A DNA stretch of 64,000 bases from Candidatus Scalindua sediminis (GCA_008636105.1 VSDH01000008.1:30018-94017); one strand, 5' to 3'; positions 1 through 8,618 are shown, numbered from the stretch's first letter. The notes: generated by a model not told the origin, from the letters alone. Translations and numbers: made by a program.

Positions 1-2
1 GG

Positions 3-101
3 ATTCCGGATGTGATGGATTGGGTTGCAGATGTTATTGGTGTAAGCATCGGTGGGATAATTTACTGGAAATATCGTAGGACAAAGCGAAATATTATATG
101 A
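3..101 (+). CDS. VanZ-like membrane protein, 3' end only
   Basis: An open frame enters from the left edge and stops at 99-101. The 32 visible residues read as an acidic-aromatic stretch (DVMDWVADVIG), a short hydrophobic segment (VSIGGIIYW) and a basic tail (KYRRTKRN). An Asp-Trp-x-Ala-Asp motif before a final Gly-rich membrane helix is typical of the C-terminus of VanZ-like proteins, small membrane proteins named after the teicoplanin-resistance gene. Most of the gene lies outside the window, so the family call rests on one motif. No gene follows in the same direction until 463. Confidence 0.5.
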   Translation: MPDVMDWVADVIGVSIGGIIYWKYRRTKRNII

Positions 102-462
102 AAAAATATTCATCTGTTATGTGGAACCAATGAATGAACCTGTAATACTATTCCAATTATTAGCAATTTTGCTTTCATATCTACCCTACCCCAAACCATA
201 TCTTGTTTACCCGACGGATTGTTTGGCGGGCCGTCTTCCTTATGAATCCTTATATTTATTCTTCCAGAAGCAACGTAAGAAAATAGCGCACGCAAGGGAT
301 AAAAATAATTTGTGTGGTTAAGATCTGAACTTAAAACATAAAAATCTTCCTTGAATCTAATCTATAATAGTGTATATTTCCCGCTTAAAAGGGAATCAAA
401 AACCACATCGTTTTAATTAACCCTTATAGTTAATAACAACTTACATTAAAAGGGGTCAGAGA
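102..462. other. Intergenic stretch, no supported gene
   Basis: I see no convincing coding signal in these 361 bases. A GC-rich patch around 209-240 (CCGACGGATTG, GGCGGGCCGTC) stands out from the AT-rich surroundings and resembles the GC-rich REP-like units elsewhere in the window. The last bases carry AAAAGGGG, a ribosome-binding site for the small ORF at 463. Confidence 0.4.
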
Positions 463-723
463 ATGTTGGTACTAAATACCATTTCTCGGTTACTTCTATC
501 GGTTTTCATCTTTTTTTTCATCATAGCGTCATCCGTTACTGGCTCAATCCTTAAGAAAATCAAACTTAAATTAAGAATAAGTCCCTATGAAATTGGTTCA
601 TTCGAACTAAAGTTAATGAGAGGATATGATGAGGATTCGCCTGTAGATAGTCTTGTGTTTGAAAACTTTTCCTCAAATGCAAGTTCATATTCTATGAGTC
701 TTTGTAAGGAATTTAGAATTTAA
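463..723 (+). CDS. Small single-pass membrane protein, unknown function
   Basis: I do not recognise this 86-residue product. Residues about 8-30 are strongly hydrophobic (LLLSVFIFFFIIASSV), followed by a Lys-rich stretch (KKIKLKLR) and a soluble, Ser/Asn-rich C-terminal half, so an N-in single-pass protein or a signal-anchored small protein is plausible. The start is supported by AAAAGGGG seven to eight bases upstream. It lies 67 bp before a truncated sensor ORF in the same direction. No conserved motif is visible, and it could be a chance ORF with a good ribosome-binding site. Confidence 0.4.
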   Translation: MLVLNTISRLLLSVFIFFFIIASSVTGSILKKIKLKLRISPYEIGSFELKLMRGYDEDSPVDSLVFENFSSNASSYSMSLCKEFRI

Positions 724-790
724 CTGTTATTTTGTTATGAAAGAACGACTCAAAGAAAGGAGATAGAACAGATGACATACGGAATACCGC

Positions 791-1021
791 ATGACTATCA
801 GAAGAAAATTATTATTCTGGATCTTACCTCCTATTATCGTAATCGGAACTATTACGGTTGGAACTGTATATTACTTTATTAGTAAAAATGTAAAACAAAA
901 TATCTTTGATCAATTAGAAATAGCTGTAGAAGAGTTACTCAAACACGTTAGTTTTTTCTTAGAAGGGAAAAGAGGACGAACCACTGATTTTGTTCCGTGG
1001 GGTATCATAAACTATGTTTAG
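791..1021 (+). pseudogene. Truncated N-terminus of a sensor histidine kinase or chemoreceptor-like protein
   Basis: The 76 residues contain a basic N-terminus (MTIRRKLLF), one membrane helix (about 9-30) and the start of a helical extracytoplasmic sensor region containing FLEGKRGRTTDF. That string strongly recalls the LEGKxGRTxDFSSDGFI segment near the N-terminus of many sensor kinases. After DF the similarity ends and a stop follows at 1019-1021. No second membrane helix, HAMP or kinase domain remains. The last 8 bases overlap the start of the complete kinase at 1014, so its translation might couple to that gene. Most likely it is the remnant of a paralogous kinase; a functional membrane micropeptide cannot be excluded. 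Confidence 0.5.
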
Positions 1022-3413
1022 AAATCTAAAGATCAGAACAAAACTTACCTTAACCTTTGTTTCATTAATTGTGTTTTCAATATTAGCTATTAGTTATGTT
1101 GGGTTTCATATTGCCAAAAAATCATTGAAAAGTACTCGCATTGCAGAATTAAAAAGCATCTCAAACCTCAAGGTGAATAGGATTGAGACATTTTTTCTTG
1201 AACGAAAAGGTAATATCAAAACAGCACAAGGTTATTACAATATCAAAACCAATCTTCCTATAGTAACTCAGTTTGCGAATGACAGAACGAATCCTGCTTA
1301 TATAGCAGCTAAAAGGATGCTGGATGGCCAGTTAAAAACATTTCAAAATGTTTATGGATATAAAGACTTTATGCTGGTGAGTCCAGGAGGGAAAATTGTG
1401 TATGTAACTAATGAAGCACATGCGGAGACAGATTTAGACCATCCTCTTCCTGATCCTGATGGAAAGGCATTTGAAGAAGGGAAAGAAGGAACATACATTT
1501 CTGTTGTTTTTCTTAGAATTAGAAACAAAATGGAAGGAAGTGATTTTGGAATACTTATCACAGCTCCAGCTCACGATTTTAGAGGTAAATTTATCGGAGT
1601 TATCGCTTTCGAGGTTGATATGAAACCTTTTTATGAATTTATTCAGGATACAACCGGATTGGGTGAGTCGGGAGAGACGTTGATTGGTTTAAATAAGGGT
1701 GACCATGCCCTATTCTTAAACCCTCTTCGTCACGATGCCGAAGCCGCATTGAAGAGAAAGGCAATCTTTGGAAAAATATATGCGTTTCCGATACAGGAAG
1801 CGGTACAGGGTAGAAACGGGTCAGGGTTGTCAATTGATTATCGTGGCAAAAAAATCATAGCTGCCTGGCGACACATTCCATCTTTAGATTGGGGGCTGGT
1901 AGCAAAGATTGATACTTCCGAAGCCTTCGCCATCATTACACATTTAAGAAATATCACCATCATTATAGCGGTTACGGGCATTATGGCTATAGTGGCAATT
2001 GCAGTCTTTCTTTCCAAAAAAGTAGCAAAACCTATTCAAAAGTTGATAGAAGGAACAAGGAGGATATCGAAGGGCGACCTTACATATAGAATCAATACAA
2101 AGGCAATGGATGAAATTGGGGAGCTTGCAGCTTCTTTTAATGAGATGACGTTTCAACTGGGAGAATCAAAGAAAAAGCTAAATGATTATGCACTTAGTCT
2201 GGAGGAAAAGGAGGAAAAATATAGAACCCTTGTACAGACAATACCTGACATAATCTACAAAATCGATGAGAATGGGTGTTTTACATTTTTAAACAATTCT
2301 ATAAGGACTTTGGGTTATGAGCCGGAAGAGATTATAGGCAAACATTTTAGTATGATATTACACCCGGATGATGTTGAATCATGTAGCAGGTCTGTTGTTT
2401 TACAAAAGTATGCAAATAAAGTAACTGGTGACAAAAAGGCTCCTAATTTCTTTGATGAAAGAAGGACTAAAGATAGAATGACAAGAAACCTGGAGATACG
2501 GTTAATGCCAAAGATTCATGAGGGGAGAGAAAGTAATACAACAGGGATCAAAGGTCCCATAACTTCTTTTTGTGAAGTAACTGCCACCGGTGATTATGAG
2601 GCTGACGTAAGCATCAAGGACAAGAAATTACTTGGAACATTGGGAATCATCAGGGACATTTCTGAAAAAATAAAATTGCAGGCAGAATCTATACGTGCTG
2701 GCCAACTGGCTGCGACAGGAAAACTGGCGGCAGGTGTAGCTCATGAGATCAACAATCCCATCTATGGCATAATAAATCTTGCCCAACTTGTTGTGGATGA
2801 AAGTGATAAGGATAGCAGGGCACATAAGTTTGGCAAATTAATTATGGAAGAGGGTAACCGTATAGCAGATTTAACCAAAAAACTTCTTTCTCTTTCTAGA
2901 AGTACAACTGGCAAAAAAAGACCTGTTCAAATATATGAATTAATCCCCAATTCCCTTAAACTGACTAAGGTACAGTTGGAAAAAGATAATATCATTTTTA
3001 AAGACAATATTTCAAAAGATATACCCGCCATAATCGCAAATCCTCAAGAGATTCATCAGGTATTTTTGAATCTTATACAAAATGCGCGATACGCCTTAAA
3101 TGAAAAATATCCCGATAAAGACAAAGATAAAATACTTGAAATTTCATGTAACAAAGTGTTAATTGACGATTACGAATATGTCCGAATTATATTCTATGAC
3201 CGAGGAATTGGAATTCCAGAAAACATATTAACAAAAGTAATAAGTCCCTTTTTTACTACTAAATCACCTGCCAAAGGAACAGGTATTGGTTTAAGTATAA
3301 GTCAAAACATTATTAGCAATCATAATGGTAAAATGACTATAGAAAGCATACCAGGAGAATTTACAAAGGTTGTAATTGATCTGCCGGCAACAGAATTAAC
3401 GATAAAAAAGTGA
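1014..3413 (+). CDS. Sensor histidine kinase (dCACHE-HAMP-PAS-HisKA-HATPase)
   Basis: This 799-residue membrane sensor kinase should autophosphorylate and pass phosphate to the response regulator encoded immediately downstream. Domain order: membrane helix about 12-32; a large extracytoplasmic dCACHE-like sensor about 35-305; second helix about 312-331; HAMP about 332-382; a short coiled coil; a PAS domain from about 400 with a long internal insertion before the kinase core; H-box with phospho-acceptor His577 (GVAHEINNP); then the N-box (NLIQNARYAL), G1 (DRGIGIP) and G2 (GTGIGLS) of the ATPase. The ATG overlaps the preceding truncated sensor ORF by 8 bp. Its TGA overlaps the GTG of the regulator by four bases, so the pair is translationally coupled. 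The ligand is unknown. Confidence 0.9.
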   Translation: MFRNLKIRTKLTLTFVSLIVFSILAISYVGFHIAKKSLKSTRIAELKSISNLKVNRIETFFLERKGNIKTAQGYYNIKTNLPIVTQFANDRTNPAYIAAKRMLDGQLKTFQNVYGYKDFMLVSPGGKIVYVTNEAHAETDLDHPLPDPDGKAFEEGKEGTYISVVFLRIRNKMEGSDFGILITAPAHDFRGKFIGVIAFEVDMKPFYEFIQDTTGLGESGETLIGLNKGDHALFLNPLRHDAEAALKRKAIFGKIYAFPIQEAVQGRNGSGLSIDYRGKKIIAAWRHIPSLDWGLVAKIDTSEAFAIITHLRNITIIIAVTGIMAIVAIAVFLSKKVAKPIQKLIEGTRRISKGDLTYRINTKAMDEIGELAASFNEMTFQLGESKKKLNDYALSLEEKEEKYRTLVQTIPDIIYKIDENGCFTFLNNSIRTLGYEPEEIIGKHFSMILHPDDVESCSRSVVLQKYANKVTGDKKAPNFFDERRTKDRMTRNLEIRLMPKIHEGRESNTTGIKGPITSFCEVTATGDYEADVSIKDKKLLGTLGIIRDISEKIKLQAESIRAGQLAATGKLAAGVAHEINNPIYGIINLAQLVVDESDKDSRAHKFGKLIMEEGNRIADLTKKLLSLSRSTTGKKRPVQIYELIPNSLKLTKVQLEKDNIIFKDNISKDIPAIIANPQEIHQVFLNLIQNARYALNEKYPDKDKDKILEISCNKVLIDDYEYVRIIFYDRGIGIPENILTKVISPFFTTKSPAKGTGIGLSISQNIISNHNGKMTIESIPGEFTKVVIDLPATELTIKK

Positions 3414-5104
3414 AAGCAAAAATCCTAATAATTGATGATGAAAAATCCATTAGGTTTACCATAAAGGAATTTCTTTTAAAAGAAGGATATGACGTATTTG
3501 CGACTGAGAATTTTGACGAAGCATTAAAAATAATTAATACGGAATATATAGACATTATTTTAGCGGATATTGTTTTAGGAGACAAGACGGGCATTGATGT
3601 CTTAAGAAAGGTTAATGAGAAACGTTTAAACTGTCCTGTGGTTCTGTTTACGGGATACCCAAATATAGAGTCTGCATCTGAAGCAGTTCGTCTTGGAGCC
3701 TACGACTATATGGCAAAGCCCATAAAAAAGGAGGCATTGTTGCATATTGTCCGCATGGCTTTAAGGCATAAGGCCCTGGTTGAAGAAAAAAATAAGAGCC
3801 GTGCTAACCTTGAAGCTATTTTCAAGAGTGTCAAAGATGCCATCATAACAGTTGATAAGGATTTGAAAGTTATTGAGGCTAATGATGCAGCTAAAACAAT
3901 ATGTGGTTTTTCACGTAATGAAATTATAGGAAGATCGTTCGACTCTATTTCAAAAACGTGTTGCGGACAGTGTATTGAGGCCATTAAAAAAACGATTTTG
4001 GAGAAACAATCCCTTGAAATTTATCGTTCCGAATGTAAGCATAAAATTCGTAAGGGACAGGTGGTGTCCCTGAATACATTTCCTTTAATAGATCATGTGG
4101 ATGGTATTTCCGGTTGTGTCGTGGTAATTAAAGATGAAACTCATATAGCTGATTTAGAGAATGAGTTAAAGGAACGACAACGTTTTTTCAATATTATAGG
4201 CAAAGACGAAAAGATACAGGAAATTTATTCCTTTATAGAAAACTTATACAATGTTGACACTACAGTACTGATTACTGGTGAAAGTGGTACCGGGAAAGGG
4301 CTTGTAGCCGAAGCGCTACATAACGGCGGCGTGCGTCATCAAGAGCCATTTGTAAAGGTAAATTGCTCCGCTTTGCCAGAAACCCTTCTTGAAAGTGAGC
4401 TTTTCGGACACGTTAGGGGTGCTTTTACGGGTGCCGTTACAGATAAGGTAGGCCGGTTCAAAAAAGCCGATGGAGGAACGGTATTTCTGGATGAAATCGG
4501 TGATGTATCTTTAAGTGTGCAGCAAAGACTACTCAGGGTGCTTCAGGAGAAAGAATTTGAGCGTATAGGGGAATCCACACCAATTAAGGTAGATGTCCGT
4601 ATCGTGGCTGCAACTAATCAAAACCTTCAAGAAAAACTCAGGCGAGGGATATTTCGTGAAGACCTCTATTATCGTTTGAAGGTGTTTGAACTGACTTTAC
4701 CACCACTTAGAGATAGGAGAAAAGACATCCCGCTTCTGGTTGAACATTTTATAAGAAAATTCAATCAAAAGTTAAAAAAGAATATCAACGATATTTCTAA
4801 CGATGTCTACAAGATTTTTATGAATTATGACTGGCCTGGCAATATCAGAGAGCTTGAGAATACAATAGAGTATTGCTTTATCACCTGTAATAAGACCGTA
4901 ATTACAGTTGAAGACCTTCCAAATGAATTTAGAGAGATAAAAACTGCTCCTTTTGTAAATGGAAAGAATAATGATGAGTATAATACAATCTTACAGGTAC
5001 TGGAAAAAACCCGTTGGAATAAGACCCGTGCAGCCCGCTTGCTGGGTATAACGCGTAGATCCATTTACAATAAAATCAAAAAGTTTAATATACAACCAAA
5101 ATGA
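3410..5104 (+). CDS. Sigma-54-dependent response regulator (REC-PAS-AAA+-Fis HTH)
   Basis: This NtrC-type activator of 564 residues is the cognate partner of the kinase upstream (GTGA overlap, GTG start). The receiver domain spans 1-118, with acidic pocket D9/D10, phospho-acceptor D53, switch T81 and K103. A PAS domain follows at about 130-245 and contains an unusual CCGQC Cys cluster that might bind a metal or sense redox. The AAA+ domain has Walker A GESGTGKG (290-297), the sigma-54-contacting GAFTGA loop (337-342) and Walker B with D361/E362. The Fis-type helix-turn-helix is at about 520-560 ([18 protein letters not shown]). It should activate sigma-54 promoters. Tandem TTTCACAC repeats lie just downstream and are candidate binding sites. 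Confidence 0.93.
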   Translation: MKAKILIIDDEKSIRFTIKEFLLKEGYDVFATENFDEALKIINTEYIDIILADIVLGDKTGIDVLRKVNEKRLNCPVVLFTGYPNIESASEAVRLGAYDYMAKPIKKEALLHIVRMALRHKALVEEKNKSRANLEAIFKSVKDAIITVDKDLKVIEANDAAKTICGFSRNEIIGRSFDSISKTCCGQCIEAIKKTILEKQSLEIYRSECKHKIRKGQVVSLNTFPLIDHVDGISGCVVVIKDETHIADLENELKERQRFFNIIGKDEKIQEIYSFIENLYNVDTTVLITGESGTGKGLVAEALHNGGVRHQEPFVKVNCSALPETLLESELFGHVRGAFTGAVTDKVGRFKKADGGTVFLDEIGDVSLSVQQRLLRVLQEKEFERIGESTPIKVDVRIVAATNQNLQEKLRRGIFREDLYYRLKVFELTLPPLRDRRKDIPLLVEHFIRKFNQKLKKNINDISNDVYKIFMNYDWPGNIRELENTIEYCFITCNKTVITVEDLPNEFREIKTAPFVNGKNNDEYNTILQVLEKTRWNKTRAARLLGITRRSIYNKIKKFNIQPK

Positions 5105-5122
5105 ATTCTCATTTATATGTAT

Positions 5123-5187
5123 TTTCACACTTTGTGCATTTCACACTTTGTGTAAATTTCACACTTCTGTAAATTTCACACTATTTT
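5123..5187. repeat. Four tandem TTTCACAC repeats, possible operator or enhancer
   Basis: TTTCACAC occurs at 5123, 5139, 5157 and 5174, so the units are spaced 16, 18 and 17 bp. The middle part, GTGTAAATTTCACAC at 5150-5164, is an imperfect inverted repeat with one mismatched pair, which is the form of a dimeric regulator site. The array begins about 20 bp after the stop of the sigma-54 activator and ends about 95 bp before a sigma-54-like promoter, so an enhancer role is plausible. This is inference. Confidence 0.45.
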
Positions 5188-5281
5188 TCAACCATAACAA
5201 AATATCATTAATCCCCTTCCTTCTTCCCGATAATCCCATTTTAGTGCATAGGAAAAAAGTCCTGATTAAATTACATACTTA

Positions 5282-5297
5282 TGGCATACATTTTGTT
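5282..5297 (+). promoter_or_regulatory. Possible sigma-54 (-24/-12) promoter
   Basis: TGGCATACATTTTGTT has GG and GT separated by ten bases. It matches the -24/-12 layout (TGGCAC-N5-TTGCA), with the -12 GC changed to GT. It lies about 105 bp upstream of the glutaredoxin-like gene and about 95 bp downstream of the TTTCACAC array, a normal spacing for a sigma-54 enhancer. Confidence 0.35.
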
Positions 5298-5402
5298 ATA
5301 CAAACCAGCATCTGAAATTTCTGGTCTTAATGTAATAAAGTAATTAACATGACTACTATTATATTTATTTTATAAAATAACGATCCAAATAGGAGGGATA
5401 TT

Positions 5403-5603
5403 ATGAGATATATATATACTGCGCCTGAGTGTCCGAAATGCGAATCGTTGAAGGACAAGTACATAACTCAAGGTTTAGAGTATATTGAGAGAGATGCAGA
5501 TAGACTCAAGAATCCGGCTATTGATAGAGACGACATTGATGTTGAGGCATTCATACAGCTCTCTATGCAAAACATGGTTTTGCCTGTAGAAGTAAACAAG
5601 TAA
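5403..5603 (+). CDS. Small glutaredoxin-like protein
   Basis: The 66-residue product has a thioredoxin-fold beginning MRYIYTAPECPKC, with redox pair C10/C13, and a later cis-Pro region (MVLPVEV). It is shorter than a classical glutaredoxin (about 80-85). The central RDDIDVEAFIQLSMQN helix before the cis-Pro is reminiscent of the small glutaredoxins that accompany anaerobic ribonucleotide reductase, but no nrdD/nrdG lies in this window. AGGAGG sits seven to eight bases before the ATG, one of the best ribosome-binding sites here. It probably acts as a cytoplasmic thiol-disulfide reductant. Confidence 0.75.
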   Translation: MRYIYTAPECPKCESLKDKYITQGLEYIERDADRLKNPAIDRDDIDVEAFIQLSMQNMVLPVEVNK

Positions 5604-5712
5604 ATCCAGGCTACTCTTTCATTACATTAATAAAACTGTGCTTTTGAGCTCTTACTTACAGGAATTGATGAACATTAAGTAGTTATAGTATTAGCATACA
5701 GTCTCCATAAAC

Positions 5713-6081
5713 ATGACAACTATTCTTCTTGTAGAGGACGATAAAAATCAGCGATTGCTTTATGAACAAGAATTAAGGCTTGAAGGTTACGAAATAGTAA
5801 CAGCTGCTGATGGCATAGATGCCATAAAAAAAGTACAAGAACAAAGACCGGACATGATCATAATGGACATAAGTATGCCAAAGATGGGTGGTATTGAGGC
5901 AATGGGCATGATTCTAAGTAAACATAAAGGTATTCCTATTATAATTAATACTGCTTATGGCAATTATAAAGATAATTTTATGTCATGGGCTGCCGATGCT
6001 TATATCGTCAAATCCTCAGATTTAACCGAATTAAAAAATAAAATCAAAGAGTTGCTCATAGAGGAAACTGAAGTTGCCTAA
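5713..6081 (+). CDS. Stand-alone receiver-domain response regulator
   Basis: The 122 residues form a single CheY/Spo0F-like receiver: acidic pocket E8/D9/D10, phospho-acceptor D52 (IIMDISMPKMGG), switch Thr in NTAYG and the conserved Lys in YIVKS. There is no output domain, so it should act as a phosphorelay intermediate or by protein contact. It differs in sequence from the REC domains at 3410 and 8779 and is not part of that duplicated pair. No Shine-Dalgarno sequence is evident before the ATG. Confidence 0.85.
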   Translation: MTTILLVEDDKNQRLLYEQELRLEGYEIVTAADGIDAIKKVQEQRPDMIIMDISMPKMGGIEAMGMILSKHKGIPIIINTAYGNYKDNFMSWAADAYIVKSSDLTELKNKIKELLIEETEVA

Positions 6082-6193
6082 ACGGAAGTTCTAAACACGT
6101 AACCATTAATCAGAGAAGACCTGAAAGGTTAACTATGCTTTCTAAAGGGTGGGGCAGTACAACCAATGTCTGTGTTATAAGGAGGAATAAATC

Positions 6194-6229
6194 ATGTACT
6201 TGTTTTTTAGAAAGAATTCTGATTTTTGA
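6194..6229 (+). CDS. Eleven-codon ORF behind a perfect Shine-Dalgarno
   Basis: AAGGAGG at 6179-6185 sits eight bases before ATG and is followed by eleven codons (MYLFFRKNSDF) and TGA. The same frame downstream of the stop is hydrophobic for another 21 codons. Either this is the start of a decayed membrane-protein gene or it is a translated leader peptide. Very tentative. Confidence 0.25.
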   Translation: MYLFFRKNSDF

Positions 6230-6359
6230 ACCCATTTGAGTTTGATTTTATTAATAACAATGGTCTATTTCTTACTCATAAGGCAGTTTATATGAAAAAT
6301 GCTTCTATTTTTTGATGAAGTGAATACGTATTGGTTCAATGAAGACAAGAGGTGGGGAA

Positions 6360-6521
6360 ATGCTAGCAAAATATTCGGAAGAAAATTACGATGATATTTA
6401 TCCATCAATTCTAAAAAATCAGCTACCATTTTATAAAAGATACTTATTAAAAATAAGTCAATGTTGGCTGAGTTTTTGTCATAAAGTTAATCGCATGAAT
6501 GAGAAAATCCAAATTAGATAA
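6360..6521 (+). CDS. Small hypothetical protein
   Basis: The 53-residue product (from ATG 6360) starts MLAKYSEENYDD and ends in a basic stretch; it has two Cys and no clear domain. The in-frame ATG at 6339 has no ribosome-binding site, whereas GAGGTGGGG directly precedes 6360, so the shorter form is preferred. It ends 66 bp before a MITE-like repeat. I cannot assign a function, and it may not be a gene. Confidence 0.3.
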   Translation: MLAKYSEENYDDIYPSILKNQLPFYKRYLLKISQCWLSFCHKVNRMNEKIQIR

Positions 6522-6586
6522 TAAATCCCTTATAACATTATAACTGAGTGGACTGATAACAAAGGGGAAAGGAGAAACTATATTCC

Positions 6587-6722
6587 ACCCGAATTGAGCA
6601 ATTAACGGATATATCACCCACACTATCCCCACCGCAGCCCTCCCCCATTAAATGGAAAGAAGTTTTTATAATTCTTTTCTCTTTGAGGGTTGCTTTGAGG
6701 ATAAGAATTGCTCAATTTGGGT
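6587..6722. repeat. MITE-like element, copy 1 (136 bp)
   Basis: The element is bounded by 17-bp terminal inverted repeats: ACCCGAATTGAGCAATT at 6587-6603 and AATTGCTCAATTTGGGT at 6706-6722, with one mismatch. The same terminal sequence bounds the element at 11254-11422. There is no coding capacity, so any movement would need a transposase supplied elsewhere. Most of the 366-bp gap between 6522 and 6887 is this element. Confidence 0.65.
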
Positions 6723-6887
6723 TATAGATACATTGTATTAAAATCTAATAACCAGTAGCTCAAAGACTTATATATTAGCGCACATCTTTTATCTGAGAAA
6801 ACAAAACATTGGTATTAATTTAGCATAAATTATATCTCTAATTCAAGATACTCAACAACAACTTATCTTTTAATTCCTAAAACAAAC

Positions 6888-7115
6888 ATGTCAAACCGCA
6901 AGTTAATGGATTTAAACGATTTACTAAATTTGTCTCAAAAAAATATAGAACATATGGAAAAATCAGAAAACATATCTTTGCAGAAAAAGCTTACACCAAA
7001 CTTACCCAAGGTTCGAGTTAACGTAGATTACATTTCCTTCAAGAAAAAATGCCCCCTTCATCGAAAAGTGTTTAGGGAATACCAGTTTCTTTACCTCATT
7101 GACGAATTAAAATGA
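6888..7115 (+). pseudogene. Decayed fragment of a glycogen-binding (CBM48/AMPK-type) protein
   Basis: The 75-codon frame ends REYQFLYLIDELK and stops. The intact protein at 8001-8429 has REYQFHYLIDGLKWENDW at the equivalent place and continues for another 30 residues. The nucleotide match is visible too (GGGAATACCAGTTTC at both sites). Upstream of that motif the sequence does not align with a CBM48 domain, so the copy has lost the core of the domain as well as the last strand. No ribosome-binding site precedes the ATG. It overlaps the next ORF by ATGA, so it may still serve for translational coupling. Confidence 0.6.
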
Positions 7116-7357
7116 GAAATACTTCTAGTTGCTTAAGTTCGAACATAGAAGAAAAGGAACTAAAAGATAAACCTAATAATTTTAATACACGGGTGGGTAA
7201 ATTGCAAAGTAAGAGGTTATGCTTAAAATGTGGAAAGAAATTTCTTAGCGAAGGTCCTCATAATCGAATATGTGTAAAGTGTGGTTTAATCAATGACAGA
7301 ATAATAATAGTAGGAACATATTCTGTAAGTTTGAGATTTTCTGATGTAATGAATTGA
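7112..7357 (+). CDS. Small zinc-ribbon protein
   Basis: The 81-residue product carries two CxxC knuckles, C37/C40 (CLKCGKKF) and C54/C57 (CVKC), separated by FLSEGPHNRI. This compact zinc ribbon occurs in small uncharacterised bacterial proteins. The ATG overlaps the preceding stop by four bases; an in-frame TTG at 7202, just before the zinc ribbon and preceded by GGGTGGGTAA, would give a 51-residue protein and is a serious alternative. The role could be nucleic-acid or protein binding; the sequence does not decide. Confidence 0.6.
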   Translation: MRNTSSCLSSNIEEKELKDKPNNFNTRVGKLQSKRLCLKCGKKFLSEGPHNRICVKCGLINDRIIIVGTYSVSLRFSDVMN

Positions 7358-7490
7358 GTAGAAGAACATTTATATGATCTCAATTAGACACTTTCTAGGC
7401 AGAAAATCGCCATAAGTCAGATGAACCATAGGTTCGCACGGATAATTTGCCCGAGACACGGCATGATTTGTCCGTGTTTCTAATTCTAAC

Positions 7491-7904
7491 GTGCCTTTTA
7501 ATGACAGCTTATTTACGTTTACTATAGAGGAAAATCAGACATTGGCTTATGAGAAAAATGTTATGAAAGACCATGGTAGCCAAAAACTTATACCGACACT
7601 TGCTGATGCAGCAAAAACTTTTATTTCATGTGCTGAGAACATTCGGGAAACTACCGAATCCATTATATGTTCGTGTGTTGATATAACAGGTACTAAAAGA
7701 GTGGATTACAAGAGTATACCCCATATTAAAATCAATGAGTTGAAAATACTGGCCACACTATACAACTCGGCGGCCAAGCGATTGAAGGTCGCTGCCAGGA
7801 AGCTGCTAGAAGGTGACCTCAGAGATGATACGCTGACTGAAGTAATCGTTTATAGCATATTTTTCATCGATCAACTGAGTTGCGAAGAGTATAAGGCCCG
7901 TTAA
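7491..7904 (+). CDS. Helical protein of unknown function
   Basis: I do not recognise this 137-residue protein. It appears soluble and largely helical (LADAAKTFISCAENIRETTESI; KILATLYNSAAKRLKVAARKLL), ending in a helix with four acidic residues. The first start is GTG at 7491 without a clear ribosome-binding site; ATG at 7563 is an alternative that keeps the helical part. A small hairpin (ACACGG/CCGTGT, 7455-7479) lies just upstream. It sits between the zinc ribbon and the glycogen-binding protein, all on the plus strand. Confidence 0.5.
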   Translation: MPFNDSLFTFTIEENQTLAYEKNVMKDHGSQKLIPTLADAAKTFISCAENIRETTESIICSCVDITGTKRVDYKSIPHIKINELKILATLYNSAAKRLKVAARKLLEGDLRDDTLTEVIVYSIFFIDQLSCEEYKAR

Positions 7905-8000
7905 AACCTCAATATGTTTAGAGAGGGCTACCTGGATAGGCATAATCAAATCGTTCAATTTATGATTAAATAAATTTTAATCATCAAAAGGGGTGTAGTA

Positions 8001-8429
8001 ATGGCAAAAACAACGAAAGAGAAATTTACAACTTTGAAAATGAAAGCTTCCGGGGAAAAAACGGTTAGCAAAAAACCTGTTGAGAAAGAAACACCACTGG
8101 TGAAAGTAGCAGCAAGGAATGGTGGGATAAAAAAAACGTATCTTAAGGACAAGGATGTATGCAGAGTTAGGTTCAAATTGCCAAAAGTCGTTGCTCCTGG
8201 TGCAAGGAGTGTGTGTATCGTTGGTGACTTTAATAATTGGAATATTCATGAAAACCCAATGAAAAAGCTAAAAAATGGAGGCTACAACGTCAAGCTTGAT
8301 CTTGAGACAGGAAGGGAATACCAGTTTCATTACCTAATAGACGGATTAAAATGGGAAAATGACTGGAATGCTGATAAATATGTGAAAAGTTCTTATGGAA
8401 ACTGTGATAACTCAGTTGTGTTAACTTAA
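8001..8429 (+). CDS. Glycogen-binding (CBM48/AMPK-beta-type) domain protein
   Basis: The first ~50 of 142 residues are a Lys-rich low-complexity tail. Residues about 52-142 form an isoamylase-N/AMPK-beta-like carbohydrate-binding module: RVRFKLPKVVAPGARSVCIVG, then DFNNWN with the aromatic usually contacting glucan, a YNVKLDLETGREYQFHYLIDG strand pair and a second Trp pair (KWENDWNAD). There is no catalytic domain, so it probably tethers a partner to glycogen or to another alpha-glucan. AAAAGGGGTG precedes the ATG. A decayed partial copy lies at 6888-7115. Confidence 0.85.
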   Translation: MAKTTKEKFTTLKMKASGEKTVSKKPVEKETPLVKVAARNGGIKKTYLKDKDVCRVRFKLPKVVAPGARSVCIVGDFNNWNIHENPMKKLKNGGYNVKLDLETGREYQFHYLIDGLKWENDWNADKYVKSSYGNCDNSVVLT

Positions 8430-8618
8430 TAATAGATTCAATCATGTGGATAAGTTTATCCAATGATAAATGTCTATTTTGTATCCGATTATTGTAAACC
8501 TGTTTTTTTATCTTGCTAATGTAGGAACAATTCATGAATTCTCCTCAAAAAAACAACTATGATTCGTAATGATCGTTAATTGTACGATTCTTTAACGGAG
8601 ATAGTCATTTAGAGATGA

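Noticed and set aside
121..321. Plus-strand ORF of 66 codons
   Set aside because: No ribosome-binding site, odd composition and a GC-rich repeat-like patch in the middle; no family resemblance.
7455..7479. ACACGG/CCGTGT hairpin as a riboswitch or terminator
   Set aside because: The stem has only six pairs and no T-run follows. I could not match the surrounding bases to any riboswitch consensus.
8448..8461. GGATAA/TTATCC dyad after the CBM48 gene as a terminator
   Set aside because: The stem is short and AT-rich with a two-base loop and no T-run.
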